A stretch of 64,000 nucleotides of DNA from Cyclobacteriaceae bacterium (GTDB lineage: Bacteria; Bacteroidota; Bacteroidia; Cytophagales; Cyclobacteriaceae): positions 1 through 64,000 of the forward strand of contig JAGQYI010000035.1 of NCBI GenBank assembly GCA_020436165.1. The letters are read 5' to 3'. Shown here piece after piece: positions 36,501 to 45,755 of this stretch (the first letter of the stretch is position 1; every line of letters begins with the position of its first letter). The notes beneath the pieces were generated by a model. That model worked only from the letters and a program-made list of their open reading frames with translations. It was not told the DNA's origin and did no database searches. The translations under genes and the position numbers were made by a program.

Positions 36501-38577
36501 TAGATCCTTTATCAGGTGTTAAAACCCAATCTTCACCAAAAATGTAGCTATCTCCATAAATGTTTCCGGCATTGCAGCCATTCATAACCACCAATGGGTA
36601 TCTTCCTTTGTTATCGTACCCATTAACAGGGTCTGACACAAATCCAATGTCAATATCCGTAACATTGGGGGCTGAATGCCCGAAGAACGTTATTTGATTA
36701 AGGCCGTTGTTTACCTCTTCACTTACATTTATCACCTCCACCGGAGCAGCCGTTGTTTTGGATTGAGTAACAACCTCGCCTCCTAGATAGTGGCCTTCTG
36801 CGGTGTTCTTGTAGCCATTTACATACCCCCTGAAAGTAGATAGTTCCAATTCGTTATTCCCCCCACTTAAATGAAGTAGTCTCTTTCTCCACAAAGCATC
36901 AAACGGAGTTGATTCCTTTTCAATTACTTTATTAAGATAATCGATAACCTCCTGGGGAGTTGATGCTCCCAGCCTTCCTGTAGGAACTGCTGCCTGGTAC
37001 AAAGCACCTCCAATACCGGCACTGAAGGCAAGGTCAGAACCTGGGTCCCCGGCTGTTGGCACAAGATCATAAAAAGTGAAATCCGTTTTTGGCCTGCGGT
37101 AAAAATTGTCTCTAACAAGTAATGCTTTACCAATCAAAAACAGGTAAGAAGGGCTGCCGTTATCGACCATATAATGGATAAAATGATAAATAGCCAATGG
37201 GGTTATTTCTCCATAGCTAAATTGATCGTACAACTGCTGAATATCAACAACCAGGGTATCAAACCCACCACCTGCCGTTGATGTTCGATAGCCTGCATAT
37301 GCTCTTACGGCATCAGAAAAGCCAGCTGCCGGTTTCATTAAGGAGGAATGACTAATGATAAGGTAATTGGCGGAAGTATCCATAGTCCTGAATGAAACAG
37401 GCTCAATGGCAGGCTCAATTGGGGTTGTTCCGGTTACCCATAATTTGCGTGGAGCAGTGGCATTTTCAAAACCACATTTTACAATGTTAGGGTTTGACTC
37501 CGTATCCAGCACTCGTTTTACGTTGTAAGGATCGGTAACATCGTATGCCTTAGCATTGGCCGGTGTATTTACAATCTGAATGTTATCTCCACCACTCGAT
37601 TTCACTTCCAAAAAGTACTTTTTCGACCCAATACCATTCATATCAAAATCCTGGGCGAATACTAATTTGGCATAAGAAACAGAAATATTGCTATTAATGG
37701 CATCGTCTCCATTGTCATTTACGGTAATTCGGATGGTTAAATCACCGGCCCCGGAAATAGCTGACCAATTGATGGGTTCCTCGATCAATAAGTTATTGTA
37801 TTTCTCAAAAGTGTAGGTGTTAACTAAACTAAGAGAGCCGCTGGAAGGGCCTACTGAAACAGAAATCGCATGGCCCGTGTAATTCCTACCTACCAGCAAA
37901 AGCTGAAGCTTTGGCTGGGGCCCGGAAATAACCGTTTGGTCTATACCCGTAAGAACAATATCCTTCACAGGGTTCGTGTTTTCAATAATCCTGCTTCCTG
38001 TAAAGCCTTCACCAACATCAAAAGACGTAAGGCTGGTATAGTTGGAAAGAGTAGTTCCCAAAGAATACTCATTAGTAAACAATTCCAGTTGCTCATTTAA
38101 GTGATACGAATCGTTTGGCGGGCCTGTAAAAGGATTTGGAACGGTCATACGTTTGCCGGACGAACTCACCTGGTAATAGGTTAAAAAATAGGCTGTTGTA
38201 TCTGAGTAAAGATTGTAATACGAATGCGGCTGTACACTCGATGGTTGATACAGTTCACTATCCAACGTACCATCGTTAGGCTGGCCATAAAACTCTATGA
38301 AGTCCGAAGAATCAAAAACGGCATCTCCTTCACCCTCAATGTAAATGGCTACTTCCTGCCCCCTGTGAAAAAGCTGAATGCGCCTGGGATCAACCGCATC
38401 TACAGGAAAGCCAGCAGCACTTAGTTGAGTGTAGGTCAGTTTATAAATTCCCTCTGAACCTGTTTTGATCTTAAAATATTCCTGGGTCGGATTTATCCAT
38501 TCATTACCATAGACCTGGCTGAAAGCTTTGCCAATCAAAAAACCAAACAGTAGTATGGTAATTATCGCTCTTCTCAT
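33562..38577 (-). CDS. C25-family cysteine peptidase, PorU2-like T9SS sortase
   Basis: A 1671-residue exported protein (signal peptide ending KAFSQ). An N-terminal beta-rich part (about 25-370) with YFKIKTGSEGIYKLTY is followed by a gingipain-type C25 peptidase domain (about 375-760). The catalytic dyad is visible as H634 in ITFFGHSAPN and C668 in VMNGCNAGN. A long set of Ig-like domains follows, and a FlgD-like type A T9SS sorting tail with YPYPNPFSTSVRF, ENGVYLY-like NGVYLYKVTL and KLYLLR closes it. The length and pairing with a PorV-like gene match the PorU2 class better than classic PorU, which is shorter. It probably processes or anchors T9SS cargo at the surface. Confidence 0.85.
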   Translation of the reverse strand: MRRAIITILLFGFLIGKAFSQVYGNEWINPTQEYFKIKTGSEGIYKLTYTQLSAAGFPVDAVDPRRIQLFHRGQEVAIYIEGEGDAVFDSSDFIEFYGQPNDGTLDSELYQPSSVQPHSYYNLYSDTTAYFLTYYQVSSSGKRMTVPNPFTGPPNDSYHLNEQLELFTNEYSLGTTLSNYTSLTSFDVGEGFTGSRIIENTNPVKDIVLTGIDQTVISGPQPKLQLLLVGRNYTGHAISVSVGPSSGSLSLVNTYTFEKYNNLLIEEPINWSAISGAGDLTIRITVNDNGDDAINSNISVSYAKLVFAQDFDMNGIGSKKYFLEVKSSGGDNIQIVNTPANAKAYDVTDPYNVKRVLDTESNPNIVKCGFENATAPRKLWVTGTTPIEPAIEPVSFRTMDTSANYLIISHSSLMKPAAGFSDAVRAYAGYRTSTAGGGFDTLVVDIQQLYDQFSYGEITPLAIYHFIHYMVDNGSPSYLFLIGKALLVRDNFYRRPKTDFTFYDLVPTAGDPGSDLAFSAGIGGALYQAAVPTGRLGASTPQEVIDYLNKVIEKESTPFDALWRKRLLHLSGGNNELELSTFRGYVNGYKNTAEGHYLGGEVVTQSKTTAAPVEVINVSEEVNNGLNQITFFGHSAPNVTDIDIGFVSDPVNGYDNKGRYPLVVMNGCNAGNIYGDSYIFGEDWVLTPDKGSTDVIAHSSYGYSNFLNVWTDLFYSLGYGDLSYMDKSIGEVMQEVGKQMSESLGGAVNYYYITQIQQMGLHGDPAVKLFGTQLPDYEISNANVEAVGLTSLGVTAEADSFALHLGVRNFAAFTDDSLEVAVRRTLPDNTTIIDYDTMRFAPARYLDTLIYVIDNNYANNAGINTFDILLDPGNKTTELNETNNEAIFKYKVPISGSLNIYPLKYSIVRSLPVTLSSQVSQQPSDERTILYELDSTRQFESPSGFAQTGEASSSLITQWQPVLPDLDSTAFYWRTQYANLQPSEADVWDESSFTYIKDGDEGWAQIAYYQLLDNSLDGLKFNNASKPLRFEETPLDIEVKTFGANHPTFTYQDVELLIDGQAFIFGTTYQSCANNRLAIVAFDNETSAPYAPIFGGQVDAWTCGRSPQVINSVGEAAESGKTLEEVLDAVNTNDYVLVFTIGSFDFNNLPPSALAKLEDLGADISVIGAKAANEPYILYGKNGAGAGNAFVELVADPFSATPGDEQEISYQGQVMGIKGSGTMTSVLLGPSFSWSNFFLSADAPDANDQFGVDIIGRTLEGEEATLYTGIQLQQFSLNNVNASQYPYLQLKFNVSDNVDKTPVQLRKWIVTFTPAAEGVLTFLGNSHNNQLQVELQEGDSLSTEFGFFNASDKLFQDSLVVDYTFFNESSRTSLIGSIKILAPQPGDTTRFSIPINTTGRVGVNNLSVNVNNMIEPEQLYVNNSISLTDYISVVKDATNPLLDVSFDGRYIFDGDIVSPNPAIKIRILDKNPLLFKTDTTGVNVYLTAPCETCSQERISLAGKWTPASKDKTFEINYSPGQLDDGLYTLTVQAEDASGNKAGAEPYSIHFEVINEASVTNFYPYPNPFSTSVRFVFTLTGNEIPDGIMIRIFTVSGRVVRTITQEEIGPVHIGNNQTEYAWDGRDEYGDILANGVYLYKVTLEINGQKVDLRPSAGDKGFKNGYGKLYLLR

Positions 38578-39650
38578 TCCTTCTTATCCAAACTTACCAT
38601 TAATGAAAAAACGTGCGTGTAAACATCCTTGGTTTGTACACCTACCGAGTTTAATGCATAGTCCAGCGCAACACCATGATACGAGAACCCCAAACCAAAC
38701 GTGGGTTCGGCAACCAGGTAGGTTGAGCTGTCAAAGTTCTTAAGCTCTTGAAAATTCTTAATACCTACCCGCAAATAAGCAATGGAAGCATAACTAACCT
38801 CCAGACCAGCAGTTGGTTCGGCAGAAATCAGAGAAGACTTAAGCAAAGTATTTCGTTTGCCATCAAATGTGATGGTAAAATCAAGGGTTGGCAAAAAGCC
38901 AAATTTCTTATATGTGAAGTATCGGCCAGCTCCCAGCACCAAACGCGGTAAAGCTACTTCCAACGTACTGGACGGAATTGTATTTCCTGTTTGACTGTAC
39001 ACTGCAATCAAAGAGTCGGAATTGTGTGTCCATGCAGTAAATGTGCCTGTAACATCCCTGAACATAGCTCCAAACTGCCATTCTTTAAGCTTGTATTGGG
39101 CACCCACATCCAGGCCAAACCCCCATGCTGATGCAAACTGGCCTGCCTTTCTATGAATGATCTTGAAGCTACCTCCCAGTTGCAAGCCACCCAGCAAAGG
39201 TATTTTTCGTGCATAGGAAGTAAAGAAAGCATAATCAGCTGCTGAGAAAAACCGAACATTGTCATAATTTATAGCTCCGCTGGCATCGTACAAAAAACGT
39301 GTGTCGGGGATGTCATCTATCCCGAAACGGATGAGCGAAAAACCAAGCGCACTCAACGTATCAAGTGGCATGTTGAAAGCCGCATAATCGTATTTGGCAA
39401 TGCCCGAAAAGTATTCTGCATGCTGTAGAATACCACTGTAATCAGTTGTTTGCCGTAAAAGACCTGCCGGATTCCAATAACCTGCGGTTACATCATTTGC
39501 AATGGCTACATGGGCATTGCCAAGAGCAGCCGCTCTAGCTCCTACTCCAATGGCAAGGAACTCGTTCGCGTACTTCGGGGTGTTCACCTGAGCCATTCCT
39601 GATAAGCCCAAAAAGATGAAAAAAAATATACCGAAAGTTGCTTTACCCAT
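38574..39650 (-). CDS. PorV2-like T9SS outer-membrane protein
   Basis: A 358-residue outer-membrane barrel of the PorV/PorQ type. It has a signal peptide (ending SGMAQ) and the family opening KYANEFLAIGVGARAAALGNAHVA, then NDVTAGYWNPAGL and many amphipathic strands ending FSLMVSLDKKE. PorV carries type IX cargo to the PorU sortase, and this copy sits directly before a PorU2-like gene with a 4-base overlap. The start is set at 39650 because it opens the signal peptide; the frame extends ten codons further to 39680. Confidence 0.86.
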   Translation of the reverse strand: MGKATFGIFFFIFLGLSGMAQVNTPKYANEFLAIGVGARAAALGNAHVAIANDVTAGYWNPAGLLRQTTDYSGILQHAEYFSGIAKYDYAAFNMPLDTLSALGFSLIRFGIDDIPDTRFLYDASGAINYDNVRFFSAADYAFFTSYARKIPLLGGLQLGGSFKIIHRKAGQFASAWGFGLDVGAQYKLKEWQFGAMFRDVTGTFTAWTHNSDSLIAVYSQTGNTIPSSTLEVALPRLVLGAGRYFTYKKFGFLPTLDFTITFDGKRNTLLKSSLISAEPTAGLEVSYASIAYLRVGIKNFQELKNFDSSTYLVAEPTFGLGFSYHGVALDYALNSVGVQTKDVYTHVFSLMVSLDKKE

Positions 39651-39751
39651 ACTATCCGTAAAAATAGGTTTTTCCGCCAAGCGTACTAATTATTTGTGCA
39701 TATAAACTATGCCTTAATCTAAGCTGTTATGCCTTTTGTAACCTCAATCAC

Positions 39752-39766
39752 CGGGGTAAAACCCCG
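39752..39766 (+). other. Short GC-rich hairpin in the divergent gap
   Basis: CGGGGT and ACCCCG pair around AAA and are followed by CATATTTTTATC, 36 bases before the DUF3365 gene. It looks like a small terminator or 5' leader hairpin. The stem is only 6 bases, so support is modest. Nothing else stands out in the 152-base gap. Confidence 0.35.
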
Positions 39767-39802
39767 CATATTTTTATCTTTATAGTATTAAACTCACGAA
39801 TC

Positions 39803-40381
39803 ATGAAAAAAAGCATACTAGCCTTGCTGGCATTTGTATTATTACTTGGTTGCGGAAAAAAAACATCGCTAACCGAAGAAGAGATAACAACCTATACCGA
39901 AAAAGGTAAAGCCATTTCGCAGGCTACCTTTATGGCACTTAGCACGCAGCTAAAACAAGCTATGCAAAGCGGTGGTGTTGAGCAAGCAGCTCAATTCTGC
40001 AATATTGTAGCCTTACCACTTACAGATAGCCTTTCCAGGCAGCAGAACGCTGTAATTAAACGAACCAGCCTGAAGCTAAGAAACCCTTTAAATGCACCGG
40101 ACAGTATGGAGATTGTTATGCTCGAAATGTACGATATGATGTCGAAAATGCGCAATCCGGTATTGGTGCCTAAAATACTGGAAAAAAATGCTGATGAAAT
40201 ACAGTTCTTCGCTCCCATCCAGATCAAAAACGAAACCTGTTTGAAATGTCATGGTGTTTTGGGACAAACTATGAGTGAAGAAGACTATGCCTTTATTAAG
40301 CAGCATTACCCCAACGACCAGGCAACCGGCTATAAAATGGACGATGTGCGTGGAATGTGGAGCATTACATTGAAAAGATAA
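39803..40381 (+). CDS. DUF3365 haem-binding lipoprotein
   Basis: A 192-residue predicted lipoprotein with lipobox LLLGC. The rest is a DUF3365/Tll0287-like domain: a helical N-terminal part with FCNIVALPLTDSL, the NPLNAPDSMEIVMLEMY loop, and the c-type haem site CLKCHG near residue 148. It is probably a periplasmic redox sensor or electron carrier. The KGKAISQATFMALSTQLKQAMQ helix matches the family start. It stands alone between divergent and following genes. Confidence 0.85.
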   Translation: MKKSILALLAFVLLLGCGKKTSLTEEEITTYTEKGKAISQATFMALSTQLKQAMQSGGVEQAAQFCNIVALPLTDSLSRQQNAVIKRTSLKLRNPLNAPDSMEIVMLEMYDMMSKMRNPVLVPKILEKNADEIQFFAPIQIKNETCLKCHGVLGQTMSEEDYAFIKQHYPNDQATGYKMDDVRGMWSITLKR

Positions 40382-40425
40382 ATTACAATCACTTATAATC
40401 TCGAAAAGTTACATAGCTTTAAGCT

Positions 40426-42096
40426 ATGTCTAAACTATTTCTAACAACTCTACTTGCATTACTAATCACTTACAAAATATTTGGCCAGGCAGAAGTTAAT
40501 GAAAGTATAATTACCCTTACTAAGGTATATGGAGTTGCAAAGTATTACAATAATGAAAAAGATGATGCTCACCTCGACAGGCTTTTACTTGAAATATTAA
40601 AGAAACTTAAAACTCCAAATTATGGTCATACTCAATTAAATAATGATATTGAAGTCCTTTTATCTGAACAGTTGCAACAAAATTCAAACCTTGAACAACC
40701 AATTCCTTTTAACCAGTTTTCAAATGATCATTTTAATGTTGCTAACTTTTCCTGGATTGATAGCACCAACCTGCTAACTAACAAAAACAAAGCCCTTCTT
40801 CAGGCTCTAATACATTCGCACAAAAAAGTTTCCAATTCTAATATAACCAAGAAGGAAAAGGCAATTTATATTCATCATGAAGAAACGAGTTTAGAATCAG
40901 TTTCGAAATCGGAAGAATATATTTTGGGTATTATTAAATTCTGGAACGTAATAAATTACTTTTTCCCTTACAAGAATTTAATGGATGAAAACTGGAACTC
41001 CATTTTGGAAAAAAATATTGACAAAATAAAATCAATAACTTCTGATGAGAATTATGCGAGGGTTCTTAACAAATTAGGCGCCTCTTTAAAGGATTCTCAT
41101 GTAGACATAATAGATAGCCGAAGAGATGATTATGATGTTTCCAAGCTACCTTTTCAAATAATAAACGTGGGTGATAAAATGGTTGTTAAAAGTATTAATG
41201 ACTCCATTTCAAATTTATATTCCATAAAAACCGGAGACATCATTCTTAAACTTGACGAAAAAGATTACGAGGAATTATGGGATGAGTTTAGTGAGCAAGT
41301 TTCGTTTTCTACAATCCAATCGGGAAAAGAATATTTTCAAACGTATCTGTGGCATAGATTCAATTATAAGAATATATCCATTTCAGTGACTTTCAAAAGT
41401 CAAACTAAAATCCACAATGAAGTTGTACAAACAATTAAACTAGATGAGTTTCTGAAATACCGTCCATGGGTAGAACAAAAAGGAGGTTTTAAGAGCATTA
41501 ATATCAACATTGGATATATCAACTTTAGCAGTTTAAGTTATTCAGATTTGGGAAAAGCAATTCATGAATTGAAGAAGAAGGATTTTCTAATTATTGATTG
41601 CAGAGGTTACAATAGTGGTATAGTTGCCCTAAGATTTCTGAATTTTATCGGCAATACAAAAACCCCTTTTGCAAAAGCATACTTTCCGAATATCGAATAT
41701 CCAGGAGTATTTAATAATCCAACACTTATTAAATACAACTTTCTCCCAAAACTTAGCGCTACCTATAAAGGACAATTACTAGTCCTAATAAATGCAAAAG
41801 CTATTTCTGCTATGGAATCAACCCTAATGGCTATAAAAACCAGAAGGCCAAACACAATATTCATTGGCACGGCAACTGCGGGTACAGATGGTATAAAAAA
41901 TCTGGTTATTTTACCAGGCAATGTTAACGTATGGTTTACCGGCCTTGATTGGAGATACGCCAATGGAAAACAATTTCAAAGAATAGGCATCCAACCCAAT
42001 GTTTTAATACAGCCATCAATTGATGATATAAAAAATAGTAAAGACCCTGTACTTGAAAAAGCAATTGAGTATGCGAACGCATCATCTCTAAATTAA
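40426..42096 (+). CDS. S41-family peptidase
   Basis: A 556-residue exported protein with a signal segment ending KIFGQ. The N-terminal half is helical, with the GIIKFWNVINYFFPYKNLM box often seen in Bacteroidota S41 enzymes. A PDZ-like part (GDIILKLDEKDY) follows, then the S41 core: LIIDCRGYNSG and the likely nucleophile serine in NAKAISAMESTLMAI. The canonical SAxE is here SAMES, which keeps the serine and the glutamate. The AT-rich composition differs from the two neighbours, so it may have been acquired. The substrate is unknown. Confidence 0.8.
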   Translation: MSKLFLTTLLALLITYKIFGQAEVNESIITLTKVYGVAKYYNNEKDDAHLDRLLLEILKKLKTPNYGHTQLNNDIEVLLSEQLQQNSNLEQPIPFNQFSNDHFNVANFSWIDSTNLLTNKNKALLQALIHSHKKVSNSNITKKEKAIYIHHEETSLESVSKSEEYILGIIKFWNVINYFFPYKNLMDENWNSILEKNIDKIKSITSDENYARVLNKLGASLKDSHVDIIDSRRDDYDVSKLPFQIINVGDKMVVKSINDSISNLYSIKTGDIILKLDEKDYEELWDEFSEQVSFSTIQSGKEYFQTYLWHRFNYKNISISVTFKSQTKIHNEVVQTIKLDEFLKYRPWVEQKGGFKSININIGYINFSSLSYSDLGKAIHELKKKDFLIIDCRGYNSGIVALRFLNFIGNTKTPFAKAYFPNIEYPGVFNNPTLIKYNFLPKLSATYKGQLLVLINAKAISAMESTLMAIKTRRPNTIFIGTATAGTDGIKNLVILPGNVNVWFTGLDWRYANGKQFQRIGIQPNVLIQPSIDDIKNSKDPVLEKAIEYANASSLN

Positions 42097-42209
42097 ATTT
42101 ATCATATTACCCAAGTATAATAAGAAGTCGTCTATCAAAGTTGATCGAAATTTCTATTAATGGAGTCCCGGAAAAATATTCCAGGAATCTCCATTAACCT
42201 AACACTAAC

Positions 42210-44570
42210 CTAAAATAGAATCCTGTACTGAGGAATGATGAACAAACCTAACTGGTATCGCTTATCAATAGTTTCCGTTTGAGGATTGTAGTACTCTTCA
42301 AATATGTTTTCCCTGTTGAACACGTTCTGAAAATCGATCAGGAATTCCTGAGAAACACGTTTCATATTCATCCTGTAGCCAATCTTAAAATCTGTTCTGA
42401 AATACGGATCATACTGTAATGAAAAGGCTTCCGAATCCACATAAACAACCTCTCCTGATGCGATGGAAGCATTCAGATCGATGGGGGTATGAAACCTGCC
42501 GCCCGAAAAAGTAAGCTTCACATCCGTTGTTAATACCCCTGACTTACCAAGATGAAACTCTGAACCCCCCAACAAGTTGACAATATACTTGTTATTGAAG
42601 GCGGTGTTTCTCCAAACTCCATCACTGCCCTGGTATTTCGACTCAAACAGCGAAGTAGTAAGCAGGAAGTAGTAGTTTCTGCTGAAATATTTTTCAAGGG
42701 TCAACTCAACCCCATAATTCTTACCAAATCCTTCGTTTACCATATTGGGTTTAACCTCAAACCCAAAGGATGAACCAGAGTTTAATATCGAGTAGGAACT
42801 TGAGATGCTTTCTATAGGAACCTCAAACAAGTGCTGGTAATATCCCTCTACCTTGAAGTGAAAATTTTCACCAAAAAGTTGATCTATACCTGCAGAAAAA
42901 TGATGGCTCTTGGTAAACTCAATATCTGTATTATCAGATTCAGGATGGTCTCTGAATTCAAAATAATTCACTACCAATGGCTGTATTTGGCTGTGCAAAC
43001 CATACCCTAAGCTAATATTAGTTGAAGGAGTAGCCTGGTACAGCATGCCAAATCGAGGCTCAATTACAGACTGCTGAGTAAGTTCCAAATTTTGAAAATG
43101 CACCCCTCCTACCATTCTCAACTTCTCGTTTAGCTTCCATTGGTACTGCCCGTAGGCTTGTGATAAAAGTGTACCACCGATAACATCGGTTGCCCTGAAC
43201 CAGGAGTTTGTATTGGTAAAATATACACTGTCATGGTAATCAATAGTGTAATAGTTCAGATTCACTCCGAGCTCAAATTTGTTTTTGGCATTTATTTTAG
43301 ATACCCATTTGGAGATAAAAGAATATTTTGTTTGCGCCTGATTACCATGAAAATCATCAATCTGCTCATTCACCGGATTATTTTGCAATGAATCGATCAC
43401 CACATTGGAGTACTGGTAGCTCGCAGCCAGTGTTGTGGTTAAATAATTGTTGGGATTGAAATAATAGGTGTGTTTTAAACCTGTCACTCCTATTTTCGCG
43501 CTGTTCTCAAGATCTTCTGTTGAATACAAATTTCCCTGTCCATCCTTTTCTTCTACTGGCTCAAAATGAATGGTGCTTATACCTCCAATTCCAAAAAACT
43601 TAAAACTCCCCGCTTTTTCAGTGTTAAAATCAAGCGAAAAGGTCAAATCTTGGTACTGGGGCACGGCAGTACCTGTGCCAAAATCTACCCCAAGCGCTTT
43701 AAAAACTCCCAGTGTGGAATAGCGATAGTTAACCATAAACGAATTGGTTGACTTTTTAGAAAAAGGCCCTTCGGCACCTAACTCAAATCCATTGAATCCT
43801 ATTTGCCCGGTGTACTCACGTGTAAATCCATTTCCCTTTTTTAGTTCCAGATCAAAAACGCCCGACACCGTGTTTCCATAAGAAGCCGGGAAAGCCGAAG
43901 TAATAAAATCGGAATTTGCCAGGTTATTATTGTTCAGAATACTTACAGGCCCTCCTGTTGATCCCAGGGTATTGTAATGGTTAGGGCTGGGAATGTCAAC
44001 TCCATCCAATCGCCAAAGCAAACTAACCGGAGAATTACCCCTTATCACGATGTCGTTTCGTGAGTCGTCCGCATTGGAAACCCCTGCATAATTGCTCGCC
44101 ATGCGGGCAATATCGTTTCGGGAACCTGCATACCGCCTTGTTTCCTCCACATCAAACGTACGAACGCTGGCAACGGCAGCCTCGTTGTTAATAACATCCT
44201 CTGTTTGATCGGCCGATATAACCACCTCATCCATAGTGGTAATGTCTTCTTCCAAAGCTACATGTAGCACAAGCTCTTTTCCAATTTCCAGCAATTGCTG
44301 GTTCAGGTAGGCATCCTTGTAACCCACAAAACTAAATTTAAGATCTACCCTGCCTACGGGCACTTTTTGAATGGCAAACTGGCCATCGATATCGGTTACA
44401 GCGCCCAAAATAGGATCGGAGCCTACCACCACCACAGTTACTCCAACCATATGATAATGAGAGTCGGCATCTTTTACTGTTCCTCGTATCGTTTGTGTCT
44501 GTGCAAATGCTGCGTGTAAGCTAGCAGTCATTAAGATAATGTACAATGTAATTGTTTTAAGCATTTTCAT
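42210..44570 (-). CDS. TonB-dependent receptor with carboxypeptidase-like N-terminal domain
   Basis: A 786-residue outer-membrane receptor. After the signal peptide (ending AAFAQ) comes a carboxypeptidase regulatory-like domain (about 27-110; IRGTVKDADSH ... GAVTDIDGQFAIQKVPVG). Next is a plug domain (about 115-250) with DEVVISADQTEDV, DIVIRGNSPVSLLWRLDGVDIP and NNNNLANSDFITSAFPASYGN, then the beta-barrel ending in a terminal aromatic strand. The ligand is unknown, and it has no SusD partner nearby. The gap upstream holds phased direct repeats and then a LytTR regulator gene in the same direction, so that regulator may control it. Confidence 0.92.
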   Translation of the reverse strand: MKMLKTITLYIILMTASLHAAFAQTQTIRGTVKDADSHYHMVGVTVVVVGSDPILGAVTDIDGQFAIQKVPVGRVDLKFSFVGYKDAYLNQQLLEIGKELVLHVALEEDITTMDEVVISADQTEDVINNEAAVASVRTFDVEETRRYAGSRNDIARMASNYAGVSNADDSRNDIVIRGNSPVSLLWRLDGVDIPSPNHYNTLGSTGGPVSILNNNNLANSDFITSAFPASYGNTVSGVFDLELKKGNGFTREYTGQIGFNGFELGAEGPFSKKSTNSFMVNYRYSTLGVFKALGVDFGTGTAVPQYQDLTFSLDFNTEKAGSFKFFGIGGISTIHFEPVEEKDGQGNLYSTEDLENSAKIGVTGLKHTYYFNPNNYLTTTLAASYQYSNVVIDSLQNNPVNEQIDDFHGNQAQTKYSFISKWVSKINAKNKFELGVNLNYYTIDYHDSVYFTNTNSWFRATDVIGGTLLSQAYGQYQWKLNEKLRMVGGVHFQNLELTQQSVIEPRFGMLYQATPSTNISLGYGLHSQIQPLVVNYFEFRDHPESDNTDIEFTKSHHFSAGIDQLFGENFHFKVEGYYQHLFEVPIESISSSYSILNSGSSFGFEVKPNMVNEGFGKNYGVELTLEKYFSRNYYFLLTTSLFESKYQGSDGVWRNTAFNNKYIVNLLGGSEFHLGKSGVLTTDVKLTFSGGRFHTPIDLNASIASGEVVYVDSEAFSLQYDPYFRTDFKIGYRMNMKRVSQEFLIDFQNVFNRENIFEEYYNPQTETIDKRYQLGLFIIPQYRILF

Positions 44571-44633
44571 TTATTGGTTTGTCCGCTGCAATTCTACGGC
44601 TGTCTTAAAAGTGCTTACGAAAAATTGAAGACG

Positions 44634-44709
44634 AAGTGTTGAACTGGACGGATAAAGTGTTGAATTGGACGAAAAGTGACCAATGGGAAAGCGCAAGTGG
44701 TGAACGGGA
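44634..44709. repeat. Phased direct repeats upstream of the TonB receptor gene
   Basis: AAGTGTTGAACTGGACG (44634-44650) and AAGTGTTGAATTGGACG (44655-44671) differ by one base and are 21 bases apart. Looser copies start at 44674 (AAGTGACCAATGGGA) and 44695 (AAGTGGTGAACGGGA). The repeat spacing of 19-21 bases is close to two helical turns. The run lies 64-139 bases upstream of the receptor start. A GTTGAAA microrepeat follows at about 44727-44747. It is a candidate site for the LytTR protein encoded just upstream. Confidence 0.6.
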
Positions 44710-44760
44710 AACCCTGGGTGGTTAGAAGTTGAAAGTTGAAAGTTGAACGCTGAAGGTGGG

Positions 44761-45657
44761 TTATGCGGATTGAAGGTGGTATTTTTCTACCAATTCCCTG
44801 GGGAAGTTTCTTGAAACCGGAACTTCAAATTCAAGGCCTTCCAATAAAAGCACAAGCGTACGGGCATTACCAGACACCTCTTTAATAAACGTTCGGTTAA
44901 CAAGATACGATTTGTGGCACTGAAGGATGCTTTCGTCATTTTCAACTACTTCAAGCACATTTTTTAGCGTTATTCTCCAAAGTTTATTCTTAATCTCTGC
45001 CCCTTCTTTCCAGTAAACGGTAGCATAATTGCCACCTTCGGCCTTTACACAAATGAGCTGGCCACTGGAAACTATGGCTGCAGAACTTCCATCCATTGGT
45101 ATTTCCAATGCAATATGATCGTCTTTGACTTGCTTACTTGATTGCTCAAAGGAATGCTCGAGGTCATGGGCCAACCTGCGATTCTTTGTAAATAACTGTT
45201 TTTCAATAATATAATTTATGATCAGGATGGGAAAAATTCCTACGGAAACGGTCATCCACACATTCTGTAAAAATCCAATTGGTCTTTCTTCCATTTGAAG
45301 TATATACATTCTATACATAAGCAAACCATACACCCAGTTAAAAATCGATACCAGAAACGTAATCCAGATCATTAGTAAAATATTCTTAAAAATATTCCAG
45401 TTCGATTCATCAAAAAGCCTTGGGAAAACGGCCGGAAGTACCTGAATGGAAAAATAAATGCACCAAAAAGTTATCAAGCCATAGGCCGAGAGATGCAACA
45501 AAGGGTATTCATCTAGTTGTTCAATACCGAAAGGTTTGAACGTGTAAAGAAACAAAGTGACAAAAACACCTGCTATAAAACTTATATAAACCGATTGCTT
45601 ATACGATTGAACAAATGGGAAGGGTCGGGCTAACCAGTTTTTAACTTGAGTAAACAT
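44761..45657 (-). CDS. Membrane-bound LytTR-family transcription regulator
   Basis: A 298-residue protein with four predicted membrane helices in the first 155 residues and a C-terminal LytTR DNA-binding domain (about 195-295). In the latter, QLICVKAEGGNYATVYWKEG, ESILQCHKSYLVNRTFIKEVSG and FEVPVSRNFPRELVEKY are the family's conserved parts. This one-component, membrane-anchored form is frequent in Bacteroidota; no kinase gene is adjacent. It lies upstream of the TonB receptor on the same strand, separated by 190 bases containing phased repeats that could be its target. Confidence 0.9.
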   Translation of the reverse strand: MFTQVKNWLARPFPFVQSYKQSVYISFIAGVFVTLFLYTFKPFGIEQLDEYPLLHLSAYGLITFWCIYFSIQVLPAVFPRLFDESNWNIFKNILLMIWITFLVSIFNWVYGLLMYRMYILQMEERPIGFLQNVWMTVSVGIFPILIINYIIEKQLFTKNRRLAHDLEHSFEQSSKQVKDDHIALEIPMDGSSAAIVSSGQLICVKAEGGNYATVYWKEGAEIKNKLWRITLKNVLEVVENDESILQCHKSYLVNRTFIKEVSGNARTLVLLLEGLEFEVPVSRNFPRELVEKYHLQSA

Positions 45658-45755
45658 GTGCAGGTTTTGGTATCATTTTCAATTTGCCACTTCAATTTGA
45701 GAACAGGAGAAGCAATTCGGTTTGCCATTACTTCTCCCGGTTCAGAATGACTTCG

